Shown: positions 24,400 through 45,255 of the stretch, one piece after another
Numbering within the stretch: position 1 is the stretch's first letter
How the letters are laid out: every line of letters starts with the position of its first letter
Assembly (NCBI GenBank): GCA_009823395.1
Contig: CM020507.1
Span: 9,376,001-9,440,000, forward strand
Origin: Thamnaconus septentrionalis
Taxonomy: Eukaryota > Chordata > Actinopteri > Tetraodontiformes > Monacanthidae
Direction: 5' to 3'
DNA length: 64,000 nucleotides
Program-made: the position numbers and the translations under genes
The notes under the pieces: generated by a model
What the model was told of the DNA's origin: nothing
Databases searched by the model: none
Seen by the model: the letters and a program-made list of their open reading frames with translations, nothing else

Positions 24400-26850
24400 A
24401 AGCCAATGTTCTCGCTGGCTAAACGTTTGCTGATTTCTTGATTAACTCCTAATAGACACAAAAGATTTCTGTCACGTTTTCAATTAAGCGCTTAAAAGTG
24501 ATAACATTAATTCGTGGTCAGCAAGCATTGCCCTTCGTCTTGCTGCGCTACACTGTTCGACTAATTAACACGGCAAACCATTTGTGTTCAGAGTCAGAAT
24601 AGCAGCAGACGGTGCAAGCGGACAGAAAAGGATGCTTTTTTTTCCCGTGTAGCTGTGCAATGCCAAGTTTTGCTTTAATTGAATAAAGGACTGAGGTGAT
24701 AAAAGCTGGTAATAGGTAGTTTGTTGTTAACCTCACTGGTCCGTGTTTGCTGTTTTTTTTTTTGTTTTGTTTTGTTTTTTTTACCTGACTGAAATGGGAA
24801 AGTGAAAAACAACTTTGAATGAATAGCTGAAAGGAAACCCACACACACTGACCTTCAGTCGCAGACCTCCGGCCAGTGGAAAAACTGTTGTTTCTACAGT
24901 CACGTTCCTCAGCCTCTGATCACAAATCCAAGGTAATCCGAAAGAGGGCTTTAGTCACGATTGATTGTCTCTTGATCAATCCTTGAGATGACCTCAATCA
25001 TGAGGGATGTTTTCCACCAGGGACATCTATTTTCACTGACAAATTCCAGTCAGCTAATTGAATCACATTTCAGTAGTCTCAAATTCGCCCCCTCTTTTTG
25101 AGGATTTGCGGTTCCGTTGGAATTTTTGTTTTTCCTCCAGGAGATGCATCTACCAGCCGCATGACAACATCTGGCCACAGTGAAGCCGGCCATGAGAGAG
25201 GGAGAGAGAGAGCTTCTTGAAATAATATATCTGAAGGAAAGCATGTGATGGCCATAGAAGTAACGACCTTGGTGTGTTCTCTTCTATAAGCACAAAGGCC
25301 AACTCCGCCTCCCTCAGTCCTACGAGCCACACGTTGGATCAAGAAGCACCACACCAGTAGCCTGCCAAACTGTTCTGTGTCTTTAAGCATTTTAGCGTTG
25401 AAGGGCTGCGAGCGAGGTATCAGTCACGATATGGTAATGCTTTGTATTATAAATTAAATAATAATAATAATGTTGTTTTTTTAGCAAATGACATAGTATT
25501 GGAAAAGTATCCTGAAAATTGAGAAATATCTAAAGAAATCAACCATCCAATGTAGAAAAATATATACACCTGTGATGAGTAAGAGGGTATTTTTGACAAG
25601 CTGATTTTTTTAACAGCTGATTTTTCTATATTCTTGGCAATCAAACTAATGACCGCTCCTGTCCAGGCTGAAAGGACTTCAGCTGCTGTTAGTCGTGTGG
25701 TGCGTTCTGAAGCCTTCCTGCTGCTTTTGTCAAGATGCTCACGTTACATTAGCCCTCGTGCCGCGTTAGCCCACAAAGTGGCGATCTTAGCCTTGGCAAC
25801 CTCCTCAGCCCGTTTTCAGCGATCACCTTGGAGACGCAGAACAAATCTCTTCCGTCTTGGTCTTGCTCCTTTGTTAGTCTGTCGGTATTCCAGGTGAATA
25901 GTAAAAGATAAAACTGTACATTTCTCAAATATGTTTTCCAGTTAACTGCTCCCAAGTGGTGCAGTACTACACACGACAGCGTGCCGTTTGCGTCCCTTTG
26001 TTTCTTAGCCAACTTTCTCAAAGGCACAACACCATTTTAGGTCCAAAGGCCAAATAAAACAAATAGAAACAACACCTCCCCTGGGTACTTTCATTACAAC
26101 GTTGTATAAACTATGCGTTAATCCAATATCAACATTTGATAATGTCAACATTTCCTTGTTTGGTGTGAGTGATATTTAATTGTTAATCATGTCTGTCTTG
26201 ACTCTTGATTTGCATGTAAACGTGGATGAAATGCGGACAGATTAGTGTTAGATAGAAACTCAAATAAACGTTTCGAAACTACAATTTACGACTTTTTCTT
26301 GCCCTTTTAAAGGGACTAGTAAACCAACAGCTGATCGCTTTTCATCAATGAAACTCTACTGACACCCCGTGGTCGATTTAGTGAATGGTCACATCTTTGC
26401 AACTTTTCAGTTTTTGGGCCGTGCTCATCATCCATGAGCACACTGTATAGAGGGAAATAAGGCTCATTAGATATGCAAACATTTATCACAAAAAGGATTA
26501 GAAAATGATTTAAATGTAGAACAAACAAAATACTTCACAGGAAATGTTTAATAATATATAATACAACAAGATCACAAGAAGCTTTGCATCTTCTGATTTG
26601 CTTCTTGTTTGATCTCACCAGCTTATCATTGAATAGAGAGTGATATAAATAGGTAGCAGATCAGTCAGAGCATCCTCGTTTAAGCAGGTGGCCCATGACT
26701 TCACAAATGTTTAGGTCAAGATGCAAAAACGACATTTTGAATCACATCCTGACTCACGTTTATAAAACATTTCATCACATCACTTGACACTTTCCTCCCA
26801 TTTCATTTTGAATAAAACACTCATGATGTAAAACACTGGTTTTTCTATTA
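24400..26850. other. Intergenic region between gpat2 and fahd2a (tail to tail)
   Basis: The two genes converge here. Open frames up to about 100 codons exist on both strands but show no splice context, family resemblance or conserved composition. No repeat with clear ends was recognised. Confidence 0.5.
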
Positions 26851-26877
26851 GGCTTTTATTTGCAAGCAAAAGATCCA

Positions 26878-26883
26878 TTTATT
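26878..26883 (-). terminator. fahd2a polyadenylation signal
   Basis: AATAAA on the minus strand, about 50 bases past the fahd2a stop codon; a second AATAAA lies at 26855-26860. Confidence 0.7.
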
Positions 26884-26929
26884 CTAAAAATCTTGGGGTT
26901 GACCGCCGCATGCGGAAGCTTTGCAGCGA

Positions 26930-28763
26930 TTAAACCACCTTGTTGATGATAGTGCCAATCTGCTCTATATGGCACTCCACCACGTCTCCTTTCTGAAAGG
27001 AAAAGTTCGACACCAAGTTAAAACGTACCTCAGTTAAATAGTAACCGTCTGCTAACATTTTCGACACAGATTAACTCGATACTGATAGTATCAGCTTAAG
27101 TTTGTTGCACAAGCTGGAACAGATGCACAACCCTGGTAGAACGCTAGTGTGTCTGATGCAACTTTGGCTTTATACCTTAAGAAAGATGGGTGGATTTCTG
27201 AAGAGGCCCACACCGGGAGGTGTGCCAGTAAGGACCACGTCACCTGGACTCAGTGTGAAAAACCTCAGAGGGAAGCAAACACAACAATGTTTTATATTCA
27301 TGTGCAGAGAACAGCTTCAGTATGCTAAAACTCTCTGATGACTTCAGAAACATGAGCATTTATACCAATGGAGTACACTATGTATAGGTCAACGGAGACC
27401 TACTAAGTGTCCCCATTACTGGAGGTGTATGACCTGCTGTGGCAAACGATGTCAGTGCGCAGCGGGCAAAACAAAATATCTGTGTGAGGCAATTTGTGAA
27501 AGGTCAACAAGCAGACTGAGTGTCAAAGTGGACGTACTGTGAGATCCAGGCGACCAGCGCGGCCGTCCTGAAGATCATCTGATTGGTGTTGCTGCTCTGG
27601 ACTTCCTCTCCATTGACCAGGCAGCGGAGGGCCAGGTTGTGAGGATCTACAGGTCAGGAAGTCATGTGTGAGATCAGCACATTTTCATTCTACAAAATCA
27701 CAGTCACAGTTCTCTGATTTTATTTCATCCCAGACCTCCAGTGCAGCAGAGGCATCATTAACTATATATATATAAAAACAAACTAACTCTTTATCACGAA
27801 ATAAATAACATACGCAGCCCTGAAAACCTCCTTCAGGGCGCTGAAAACCTCTTCCCACACTCTATTAATCTCACTCCAAAGCTCTTCCCTCCGCCCCCAA
27901 AACTGCTGTCTTTCTAATGACTTTACTCAGCCTGGCCATCTGAAATCCCAGGAAGGCGACGGGATTGATCTTCCTGTGATCAATCCATTAGGCAACTTCC
28001 TGTATGGGGATTATGCTTTAAACTGCTAACATCTATTTCCACTGACAGTTACTGCTGTTACGCCAACAATGACGCAGTGTGTGTGTGTGTAGGGATTTCA
28101 AGTTTTTGTGTTTTCCCTCTCACCTTTCAGAGAGTCTGTGGTTACTAACGCGGGTCCCAAAGGACAGAAACTGTCAAATGTTTTTCCCAGCAGCCACTGC
28201 TTCCCATTGCGCTTCATCTGCCAGTCGCGTGCGCTGACGTCGTTGGCGACGGTGAACCCGGCCACGTAGGACAGAGCTTCTTCCTCCTGAAAAAGGGAGA
28301 CGAGGGGAATTGCAGCTCGCTTCATCTGAAGGCAAATCTACGCGTGATGCCTGCAGTGTCGATGATGACCTTGATGTGTTTCCCTCTGCGTCCAATCACG
28401 AAGGCCATTTCCACCTCCCAGTCCACCTCCTGCAGCCCCATGGGGCACATGTGAGATCAAGAAGCACTGAGTCTTTGTGAACATTTAAGGGTTGAATCAC
28501 TTTTGATGTAAGCATAATAAAAAAAAATAGATAATCAACACTCAAAAGGGCCTGTGTTGATGTTTGTTAATTAAATCATCACATGATGCAACAAATAACA
28601 TAAAATGTTAGGGACAAAACCAGTGCATTATCTATATATTTGTGTGATTAATTTTTCTTCATTGGTTTATATTCATTTAAATAAAAATACCTCGCATTTA
28701 ATAGTTTATTTTTGTAAGAAATCCACAGAAATTATTTACCTTTGTACCTGAAGGCCAAGAGGG

Positions 28764-28828
<65 letters not shown>

Positions 28829-29967
28829 ATTTTACAAACAGAAAATAGATCAATGACATGCTTTTGTTTTCATTTAAAAAGCAGGTCAAATAGTGAGGAG
28901 ACAGTCTGCATACTGGTCCTTTGAGTAGAAAGTAAATTTTTAGTAAATAACTTTGACTGTAGCTGGTAATTTTCAGACACTGTTAAAAAAAAAATTTTAA
29001 GGCTTTTTGATGTTCCCTGCCTTTTTATTTATTTATTAAAGAATGTGTTGTCGCACGCGAGTCCCACGCCCCCTGCTGCTCTGACCTCGCTCTCTGCAGG
29101 CATCACAATGTTGTCGTACGGTCCAGTGATGGCGTTGGGGAACTTGCTGAAGATGATGGGTTCTTCGGGGATCGGGACGTTCTGCTCCAGGCAATGGTCC
29201 CGGTAGTTCATACCCACACACACCACCTTCTCAGGGGCCAAGATCGGAGCCAGCAGCTGGATGTCAGATCGCTGCAGCACACACTGACCAGAGGACAGTG
29301 CTCTGAGGGAGAAGGCCGTGTTATTTATCGCAGCAGTACGGTTGCCGCCATCGTTCAAGAATCAAGTTAAGGGCAGCATTGTAGGAGAAGTTCCTGTTCT
29401 ACTGGTGAGTGGAGCAAAGATCTCAGTCCAGGTTGCCATTGTTGAGTTTATTCTTTGAAGAAGGAGCAGTCGAACACAGAGTGCCTGAGTGCGCTGGGTG
29501 AGAAGGTGAGCCTAGCTGTGGGCTCCAGCACTTTTGGAGTTGCTCCAGACCCCAGCGAGACCCCCAGCAGGGTGATGATCAGACAACATAGGAATATGGA
29601 TAAACGCGATGAGTGAAACAGTAACAGCAGAGGAAACAAAGGACAGTCTGTTCTAGAATCTGGGCTAAACAGTAGCAGAGCAGTCGGTGGCCTATTCAGT
29701 AAGCATGATTTAATCAATCTAAATCAACAATCGGCAAGTCTGAATCAATCAGGGAAAATAGAATGAATCAATTAACAATCAGCAACAATTTGTCTGGGTT
29801 TTTTTCCTAATTAATTGCCCTTTGTAAAACTGGTTTTCCATTATAGAAGCCTCTTGTAAGGCCATTGTTTCTTGAATGATAAACATATCCCTGGTCTGAT
29901 CCCAAATTGTGAAACTCATCTTGTAAGTTTGCCCACAGAAAAAATATCATTTACATTTTGTTCATGC

Positions 29968-30007
<40 letters not shown>

Positions 30008-30779
30008 GCTTAGCTGCTTGCATCAGGATGCAATCTAGAGTTAAAAAAAACAAAACAAAACAGGTCTTTCAATATGAAACAGAATGAGGCTATTACTAAT
30101 TAGCAAACTGAATAATCCTCACAAAATCATAATGTTTCATGATGGTGATCAGACCAGGGTAGCATGTGGGCTGACTGTCAAGGCTGCTGTGATGGTTGAG
30201 GGCAGTAAAACACTGGTTCTGCGGAGACGACTCGGGAAGAAAATGAGGAGGATGAATGAAAATGTGTCATGATGAAGGTGGATGGTTGAGGAGGCAGCCT
30301 GGCGGATGATTGACAGAATTATTCTGACACAGGAGGTGATTTATTCTGATGTTCAAGGAGATAGAAGGAGAAGGATGCCGTAGCTGCTTTTCCATTACAG
30401 TTTTTTTTATCGCAATATTTATGTTTTGCGCAATTCTAGGGATAATGGAAATGCAGCTACTGTGTGTGCATGTGTGTGTGTGTTAGTGACAGGTATTGGG
30501 GTGTGTGCGTTACCTGCGCGCACACTCCAGGCCCTTGTCTCCCAGCTCCAGCAGCTCCCTCATGGTGGAAGGCATGGACGGGTCAAACGCCTTCAGATCC
30601 ACCACGCCCTGGCCCTCGCTCTGCTCCACCCCAACCCTGACACCACCGCCATTTTGCTGAAACTGCACCAGACGCATGGCCACGCCGCTCACACCTCGCT
30701 GCTGTGGGTTCAATGTGGGTTTTTTGACGACAGCGACTAAATTCCTCAAGATGCTGAAGGCACGAGGACACAGTCGCAT
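26930..30779 (-). CDS. fahd2a: Fumarylacetoacetate hydrolase domain-containing protein 2 (FAHD2A)
   Basis: Seven coding exons on the minus strand, in order: 30779-30514, 29302-29086, 28429-28370, 28286-28124, 27646-27538, 27263-27176, 26992-26930. All splice phases join to a 321-residue protein; human FAHD2A has 314. The N-terminus is Arg/Ser-rich without acidic residues, fitting a mitochondrial targeting peptide. The FAH fold follows: [19 protein letters not shown], then [17 protein letters not shown] (162-169), NDVSARDW (196-203), [24 protein letters not shown] and LTGTPPGVG. By analogy with FAHD1 the metal ligands would be E166, E168 and D197, all present. Family knowledge: FAHD2A is named a mitochondrial oxaloacetate tautomerase; FAHD1 is an oxaloacetate decarboxylase. 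The start ATG lies immediately after an acceptor (actgacag|ATG), so the 5' UTR is in another exon, probably ending at 31404. The gene faces the M17 peptidase gene head to head. Confidence 0.93.
28764..28827. repeat. (AAT)n trinucleotide repeat
   Basis: About 20 units in a fahd2a intron. Confidence 0.9.
29974..30005. repeat. Poly(A) run
   Basis: About 32 consecutive A bases in fahd2a intron 1, possibly an old retroposon tail; no element body was recognised beside it. Confidence 0.7.
30383..30457. mobile_element. Short inverted-repeat element, family A copy 2 (internally deleted)
   Basis: Only about 75 bases long: GCTGCTTTTCCATTAC at the left and GGATAATGGAAATGCAGC at the right, with the family's subterminal GCGCAATTCTAGGG. 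It lies in the intron just downstream of fahd2a coding exon 1. Confidence 0.75.
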
Positions 30780-31403
30780 CTGTCAGTGAAAAGAGTGAAA
30801 CGTCTGGGTGAAAAAAGGGGAAGGTGTACTGCAAAGTCAGGACATTTAAACATAAGTGATGAAATAGGCCAAAGTCAGGACAACTATTCCACAAACTGCA
30901 TTTCTTAAATAAGTATTTTAAATTATCCAACAACATACTTATTATATCACAAAAGCAATCACATAATTTATTATTTTAACACATGATTATAAAAAATATT
31001 TGCAAACAACGGTCACTTGAAGCAGTTTTCTTTCTAAAATAGTTTATAAAGTGAACAAGTTACTTATTGTCTTGATGAGGGTAAACAAAAGAGCGCATGT
31101 CAGTAACCCAGCGGCTACGTCATCACGAAGGTGGCCAAGTAGTCGCTGCTGGATTAGTTAGAATCAGAAGGGATTTCAAACTTGATAGGAAAAGCACAAG
31201 CCCAATAGCAATAACAGCAGTCTGCTCTACTAACAGCAGATGGTTTCCGCCTACCTGCAGCTCGGACTGTGGTGCTGGTGTGCTTCGAGGATCTGCTTCA
31301 GATAAATGCCATAAAATGTCGACCGACGTTAGGCTGACACTGAAAAAAATGGGAAACCTGGCTGTTCTTACTCGGCCTTTGTACTGTTGATTAACATACT
31401 TAC

Positions 31404-31470
31404 CTCTCCGGTTGTGCGTGATTTCTCCAAACTCAACTTCCAACCACTTCCGGTTAATATTTGTAGTTCA
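31404..31470 (-). promoter_or_regulatory. Probable fahd2a 5' UTR exon and ETS-type promoter
   Basis: On the minus strand ACCGGAGAG|gtaagtatg is a near-perfect donor (gt at 31403-31402). Just upstream at 31446-31453 is CCGGAAGT, a consensus ETS-family site common in housekeeping promoters. A first untranslated exon starting near 31440-31470 and spliced to the acceptor at the start ATG (30779) would complete the gene. Transcript data are needed for the exact start. Confidence 0.55.
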
Positions 31471-31902
31471 TCGTTTTCAGTCCTGTCAAACACCCACCAA
31501 ATTGCTCACACGGAAGCTAAAACGACGAAAGGCTCTCGCGACTTTTCCGTAAGTCGCGTAACAAGGCAATTTAAAAGCAACTGCAAATTATATAATTATA
31601 TAGATGAAGCATTTGTGATTTTTTTAAACAGCTTGACAAACTACAATTCCCTAAAATCTCAAGAAATGCGCGTTTAAATACCGTTACAACTATTACGGCA
31701 TATGCCTGATCTAACGTATATTTTTGGAATACATTTTAAATGTAATTCCAGTAAACAACTGTATTTTAGTTTTGTTTTGCGGGTCGACATTTAAAACATA
31801 TTACTGTATACGTTAAAACAAAACATACGGGTTTTTGTCGTGGATTGCGTTATTTACGAGCCACGAGTTGCCAGTGAAGGCAGCACGCCGACAGTTTAAG
31901 TA

Positions 31903-31912
31903 GTCACATGAC
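31903..31912. promoter_or_regulatory. E-box/M-box-like site upstream of the M17 gene
   Basis: GTCACATGAC, a near-palindromic E-box of the MITF/TFE/USF type, about 90 bases before the M17 gene start codon. Function is inferred only from the motif. Confidence 0.35.
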
Positions 31913-32002
31913 AGTTGGTTGCGCACGGACAGGAAGGACCCGCTGCAGTCTTCTTTCAGCAGCTCCTTTCACCGAACGAGCAGCCTTTGGAAAAGCACCA
32001 CG

Positions 32003-37776
<5,774 letters not shown>

Positions 37777-38026
37777 ACTTTACCAGTCATAGTGAAAACA
37801 CTCTTTCGTCTCAACACTCCAACACAAATCTGTTATTTTGCAGCTATAGTTCCTGATTCTTTTGAGATGTAATTTCTCTTTCTATTATATCTGTTGTATT
37901 TGATCTATCTGCCAGTTCTAAAGTCTTGGAAACTTGAACCAGTACTCCCTGTACACACATGTTTAACAATGTTGGGACCGTGATTCTTCAAGAAGTCTGT
38001 CTAAAACCAGGAGTTTCTGATTGATG

Positions 38027-38032
38027 AATAAA
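38027..38032 (+). terminator. Polyadenylation signal of the M17 gene
   Basis: AATAAA about 250 bases after the stop codon, with no earlier AATAAA in the 3' UTR. Confidence 0.75.
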
Positions 38033-38101
38033 GGGAAAATTCAACTGAAATCGTTTGCTTTCTTCAGTGTGTTTACATATTTGTAAACTTGTACATGTAC
38101 A

Positions 38102-38385
38102 TGAGGTGTCCAGAATTCGAAGAGAGAACTACGAGCTTCACAGGGGCAAGTCCTAGTATGAAGCCATCCTGCAGTGCAACAGCCGCCTTGAGACTTCTGC
38201 AGCGTTCCTCATGTTCATCAGGTCGCCAGTACCTGTGTTTCCCTTCCCTGGTGTCTCCACAGGAACAGAGGGATGTGATGAAAAGTCTATTTCCATTGAG
38301 ACAATTAGATTGTTTTGCTGTTAGTGTGAATAGTGCGAGGATTTATATTTCTAGGGACAACCAGAAATAACTACACCCATCCTTG
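38102..38385 (+). pseudogene. Decayed partial copy of M17 gene exons 14-15
   Basis: 38102-38215 closely matches exon 14 (GAGGTGTCCAGAATTCGA is identical) but has an in-frame TAG where the parent has a Ser-Glu pair, plus deletions. 38225-38270 then resembles exon 15 (TTTCCCTTCCCTGGTGTCTC), and CCCATCCTTGACATGGCAA near 38376 resembles its end after an unrelated stretch. The 82-base parental intron 14 is not recognisable in the copy. The copy lies about 70 bases after the parent's poly(A) signal. It cannot encode a functional protein. Confidence 0.8.
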
Positions 38386-38569
38386 ACATGGCAAAAAAAA
38401 AACCAAACAAAACAAAAATAATAAGCAAAAATAATAGCTTTCATCTCTGATGAAAGTTCTACAATCACACCCACACGCTCTAATATTTCATGACATGTTC
38501 TCCATTTATTTAGACAGACAGACAGACTTTTTTGTTCCGGCGAAACAAGGTCCACACCGTACAGCCGCG

Positions 38570-41339
<2,770 letters not shown>

Positions 41340-41689
41340 TGATCAGGGGCTGGTGGTCTCACTACTCTTGAGGTTTATTCTCCACCGGCTCTCAGGTTTA
41401 ATGTGAGCAGTGCAGTTTCAACATGTAATTAAAACTCAACCGACTGACGGCTTCTCTCTGGTGGGATTAGAAGTTTAGGGCAGCGGCAGCAGAAGATGAC
41501 CCGAACAGCCCTGGTGTCCAATTTTAGCACTTCGCCCCAACTTTGTCTCAGTCGCTCTCGTTTCTGCCCAGTCAAGGTCAGCAGACCTCCAGTTATCCCC
41601 ATTCCTGCCTGTAGATATTGCATTTGTAAATACTTCTTGTGGCCACCCACCTCCAAATGTTTTTTTTGTATTCATTGATTCAGTCCAAA

Positions 41690-41695
41690 ATTAAA
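41690..41695 (+). terminator. pcna polyadenylation signal ATTAAA
   Basis: The common variant signal, about 400 bases after the pcna stop codon. Confidence 0.65.
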
Positions 41696-42129
41696 AATAC
41701 ACATTGTTTCTGATGTTTTGCGTGTCTTGACTTTTGTTGTCGTCATCCAGCTTGCATCATTGAGATCACACAACACCAATCTCCATACTAAAAAGCAGAA
41801 GGCATTACAGGCTTCAGCGCAACCTCGCACAATCAAGTGCTGTTGGTTTGCAGTTGACACAGTGGTTTAAACGATGTTCATGTAAGATAATTCCTGTAAG
41901 TCCTGCAATTTGCGTTGACTGTCAGTTTACATATTTAAATGTCAATGAAAGCAAGTCAAGTGGCTCTGTTGTCATTGTGCATGCACAAACCAGTGTGTAT
42001 GCACACTAAACGGAGTGTATGCAGAAATATATGGGCAAGTAAACTCCATTCAAAGGTGCTGTTAGTAGACACGTATGGGATTATACAACCTTTCAGGCTG
42101 GCGGTGATCCAGGTGCTGATGATGTGAAA

Positions 42130-42440
42130 AAAATAATTGCTTGAAAATCGCTTAAAAGAATTAGAGAAATATCCAGCAAATATCAGGGAAATATTTGATA
42201 TATAATATTTTTTAATATTAAATCCTATATGTTACTTGAAAAAAATCAGCAAAAAAAATCTTTGAAATATCTGAGAAACCCCCAGGGAAAAGTCAGCAAA
42301 AAATTCAGCAAACTTGTGGCAAAAAAGGGTATTTAGGAAAAAAACAAAACAAAAAAAACTTCCACAAACCTCTAAAAATCCACAGGGAATTTTTTTTTCC
42401 TGAAAAGTCTAATCCGGAATCCAAATAAGCGTGGCAAAAA
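42130..42440. repeat. Degenerate A-rich periodic sequence
   Basis: Loose repeats of CAGCAAA/GGAAATAT-like phrases (for example ATATCCAGCAAATATCAGGG and TCAGCAAAAAATTCAGCAAA) without a fixed unit length. Confidence 0.4.
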
Positions 42441-42768
42441 TATGGTAATTTTTTGTTTATTTATTTATTTTGATGCCTTTGCTAAATTTTACTGTTGGGG
42501 AGTCGTACAGTCAGACATTTAATCTGCCCAACAGTCCCAAAGCTTTAATCTGAGCGGCAGTCGCATCTGGCCCCGCTGAGCACACTGTCTGATGACATAA
42601 TATGATGGAAATGTCAAAATTAGTCATCTGCTCCAGAGAAATGGGGCAACTGGACAGCTGAGGGGATTGATGCGGCTCTGCTCCTCCAGTGCACCCAGTG
42701 ACTCTGCATATTTTACACTATGGCACCATTGGTCAAACTTTGTTTTCACAGTAAATATTTTTTCATAA

Positions 42769-42769
42769 A

Positions 42770-42827
<58 letters not shown>

Positions 42828-42853
42828 TCTATCTATCTATCTATCTATCTATA
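42769..42853. repeat. Compound (AT)n(AC)n(ATCT)n microsatellite
   Basis: Three adjoining simple tracts, in that order, without interruption. Confidence 0.95.
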
Positions 42854-43434
42854 TTATTTGAAAAGGCCATGGCTGTACAATCTGACTCCTCTGAGGGCAG
42901 AGCAGCAGCAGCACAGCATGCACTCATCAGATTATCATTTCACATTATTCCCCACTAGTCTAATCCCAGTCTACCCTTGGAATATCAAAATTCATCTGAT
43001 GAAAGTCCTGCACTCTGAGGAGCCCAGTGCAGCAAGAGAAGAGGATTGCAGTCTCTGTGTGTTTGCTTATTCTAGATACATTTCATAGTCGTTACTTCCT
43101 TGGACTGTTCACTTTAATGCTCTTTAAGATGTGTGTCGTCATTTCAGACTGGAACACGCTGTTCTGCAGCCGTGCGTTCGTCCAATGGACCCTCAGAAAT
43201 GAGGGCAGGACAAGCAAAGCGACAGCGCAGCCTTTTAAAGTGCCTCAATATTTAATTAAGCGTGGCCTCCCAGGTTAAAATTAATTACATCCTGGAACAG
43301 AGGAAGGAGGACTGAATTCCAACAGAGTTTCAGCGGTGGAGTGGGCCACCGCGTCATGCTGCTGCTCAACATCTGAGATCTCCACCTCCAGCTCTGTCTC
43401 CTGTCTGTCTTCTCCTCGGCAACACTCTCTAAAC

Positions 43435-43656
43435 CAGACATGGGCAAACTACGGCCCGGGGGCCATATGCGGCCCGTTAAGCTTTTTAATCCAGCCTATA
43501 TTAATTGTAAGCAAGTCATACAATGACTGTATTTCATCCATTTTTTCAGTGTTTTAAGAGTCATTTCAATAAAGAGCTAAATATCGTGGGGCTTCAAATT
43601 TTAGGTCCCATTGTTGCCCAGCAGTCAAAAGTTGGCCCACCTCTGGCCCACCTCTG
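43435..43656 (+). mobile_element. hAT-type element, family B copy 1
   Basis: Starts CAGACATGGGCAAACTACGG and ends with the inverted GTTGGCCCACCTCTG, with the last phrase partly duplicated. Interior phrases (CCCGGGGGCCATATGCGGCC, CAGTGTTTTAAGAGTCATTT) are shared with copy 2 at 46914-47282. Confidence 0.75.
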
Positions 43657-44456
43657 TGGCAGAGCCACCATAGCGAGAGACGAAAAATAAATAGATTTAT
43701 AGGTTTATGGCAAAAGACATTAATGGTGACAAAGCTGAGTCATTCTCAGGGAGCTCTTGTCCTTCACGACAAAAAAAATAATCTTTGGAATTTCAGTCTG
43801 GAGCTCCGCAGTGTTCCACAAAAGGTCATTTCACTTCAAAGACATTTGGATCTGCAGCTTTCATTATACCCATTTTCAAATCTGTTTTTCCCCCTCCTTT
43901 GACACTACTGGAATAAGTATCCAAAAAATAAATAAATCCATAAGCAAAGAGTTCCAGGCCAAAAAAAGCAAAGTGGACAAAATTTCCAAACTCTTGTTTT
44001 CTCTCTGGAAAGTGGAGCAACGGAAGTAAAAAACTTTTCTTACTTCCTGTGAGTTCACTGCACACCTGAGGACTTGTAAGGGAAATATGGGATTTATAAA
44101 TGGACCTTTAATACGCATATCTTTCAAGAGTGCTGCTGTTTGAACCCAGTGAGTGAACCCGGCGCTGCTCTGTGATGCCCAGACTTCTTCCCCTCTGTTC
44201 CACCTTCGCTTTCTGCCTGGCCTTTAAATTGCTTTCTGCAGGCTGGGGGTTTTTGCCGTGGAGATAAGGGGAATGGGATGAAGCGGGTGGGGGGGTGGAG
44301 GGGGGGGGTCTAACAGAGCAGAGTAGCTCGGAGAGCAGAAATCCTTGGATCTCTTTGTTGCTCCACTGTGAACGCCTTCATTAAGGAGCTCTACTCTCCC
44401 CTCCTCTAAAGTCGCTCGCTCGCTCAGTCGTCGGGGGCCTGGAAGGTCGATCCCGG

Positions 44457-44520
44457 CAGCAGCAGCAGCAGCAGCAGTGGCAGCAGCAGCGGCAGCAGCA
44501 GCGGCAGCAGCAGCAGCAGC
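44457..44520. repeat. Interrupted CAG repeat
   Basis: Runs of CAG broken by TGG and CGG triplets. The flanking 44400-44600 is GC-rich and contains a donor-like TTAC|gtaagc at about 44546, so an untranslated exon is possible but not shown. Confidence 0.7.
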
Positions 44521-44662
44521 CACTCTGGGAGCTGACAGTCTCTTACGTAAGCCAGCGGCGCTGCGCTGCGTTGTCTCCGCACAGGAGCAGAGTGCTGGAT
44601 TATTGATGCCAGCATAGGCAGGCAGGCGGACTGAAGCCTGGCGCATGGCAAGGACACACCAG

Positions 44663-44663
<1 letters not shown>

Positions 44664-44701
<38 letters not shown>
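44664..44701. repeat. (CA)n microsatellite
   Basis: About 19 uninterrupted units. Confidence 0.95.
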
Positions 44702-44703
<2 letters not shown>

Positions 44704-44819
44704 CGCACGCACACACTCCATCATCCACTGCCTTCCATTGTTTAATATTTCACATCTTCTTCTTTCTCAGGTAAAGATTTGCGGCCGTTATTGCCGCTCT
44801 TCAGTGAAGCGACAACACG

Positions 44820-45255
44820 CCCCTCCTCCTCCTCTTCTTCATCCTTTTCTTCCTCTACCTCTTCTTCCTCCTCCTCTTCTGTCTCCTCCACTTCCTCCTC
44901 TTCTTTCTCCATTTCCATCTCTACCTCCTCCTGTTCTTTCCCCACTGCTCGCCTTTTGTTCCTCCACTTTCTCTTCTCTTTTCTTCCTCCCTATTCTCCT
45001 CTTCTTCTTCTTACCCATCTTCTTCCACTTCTTCCTCCTCCACCTCCTTTTCTTTTGTTCTTCCTCTTTTCCCCTCCACTTCCTTCTCTTCTTATCCCTC
45101 CTCATCCTCTTCTCCAATCTCTTGCACTACTTCCTCCTGTTCTTCCTCTACTTCTACTTCTTCCTCCTCCACTTCTTGCTCCATTTTCTCCTCCTCTTCT
45201 TCTTCCTCATCTTCCTCTTCCTCCTCCTCCTCCTCCTCCTCCTCTTCTTCCTCCC
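44820..45255. repeat. Polypyrimidine (CCT/CTT) tract of about 430 bases
   Basis: The + strand is almost wholly C and T with rare A or G. All six frames give long low-complexity frames (Ser/Pro/Leu-rich or Glu/Arg-rich) that are artefacts of composition. Confidence 0.9.

Noticed and set aside
25050..25390. Overlapping minus-strand frames between gpat2 and fahd2a
   Set aside because: No splice sites in phase, no family resemblance, and no promoter or poly(A) context.
31097..31677. Plus- and minus-strand frames in the fahd2a 5' intron
   Set aside because: They have no family match, and the interval is better explained as the intron and promoter of fahd2a.
44224..44724. 166-codon minus-strand frame with poly-Ala
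   Set aside because: It is built from CAG and CA repeats; no domain and no splice context.
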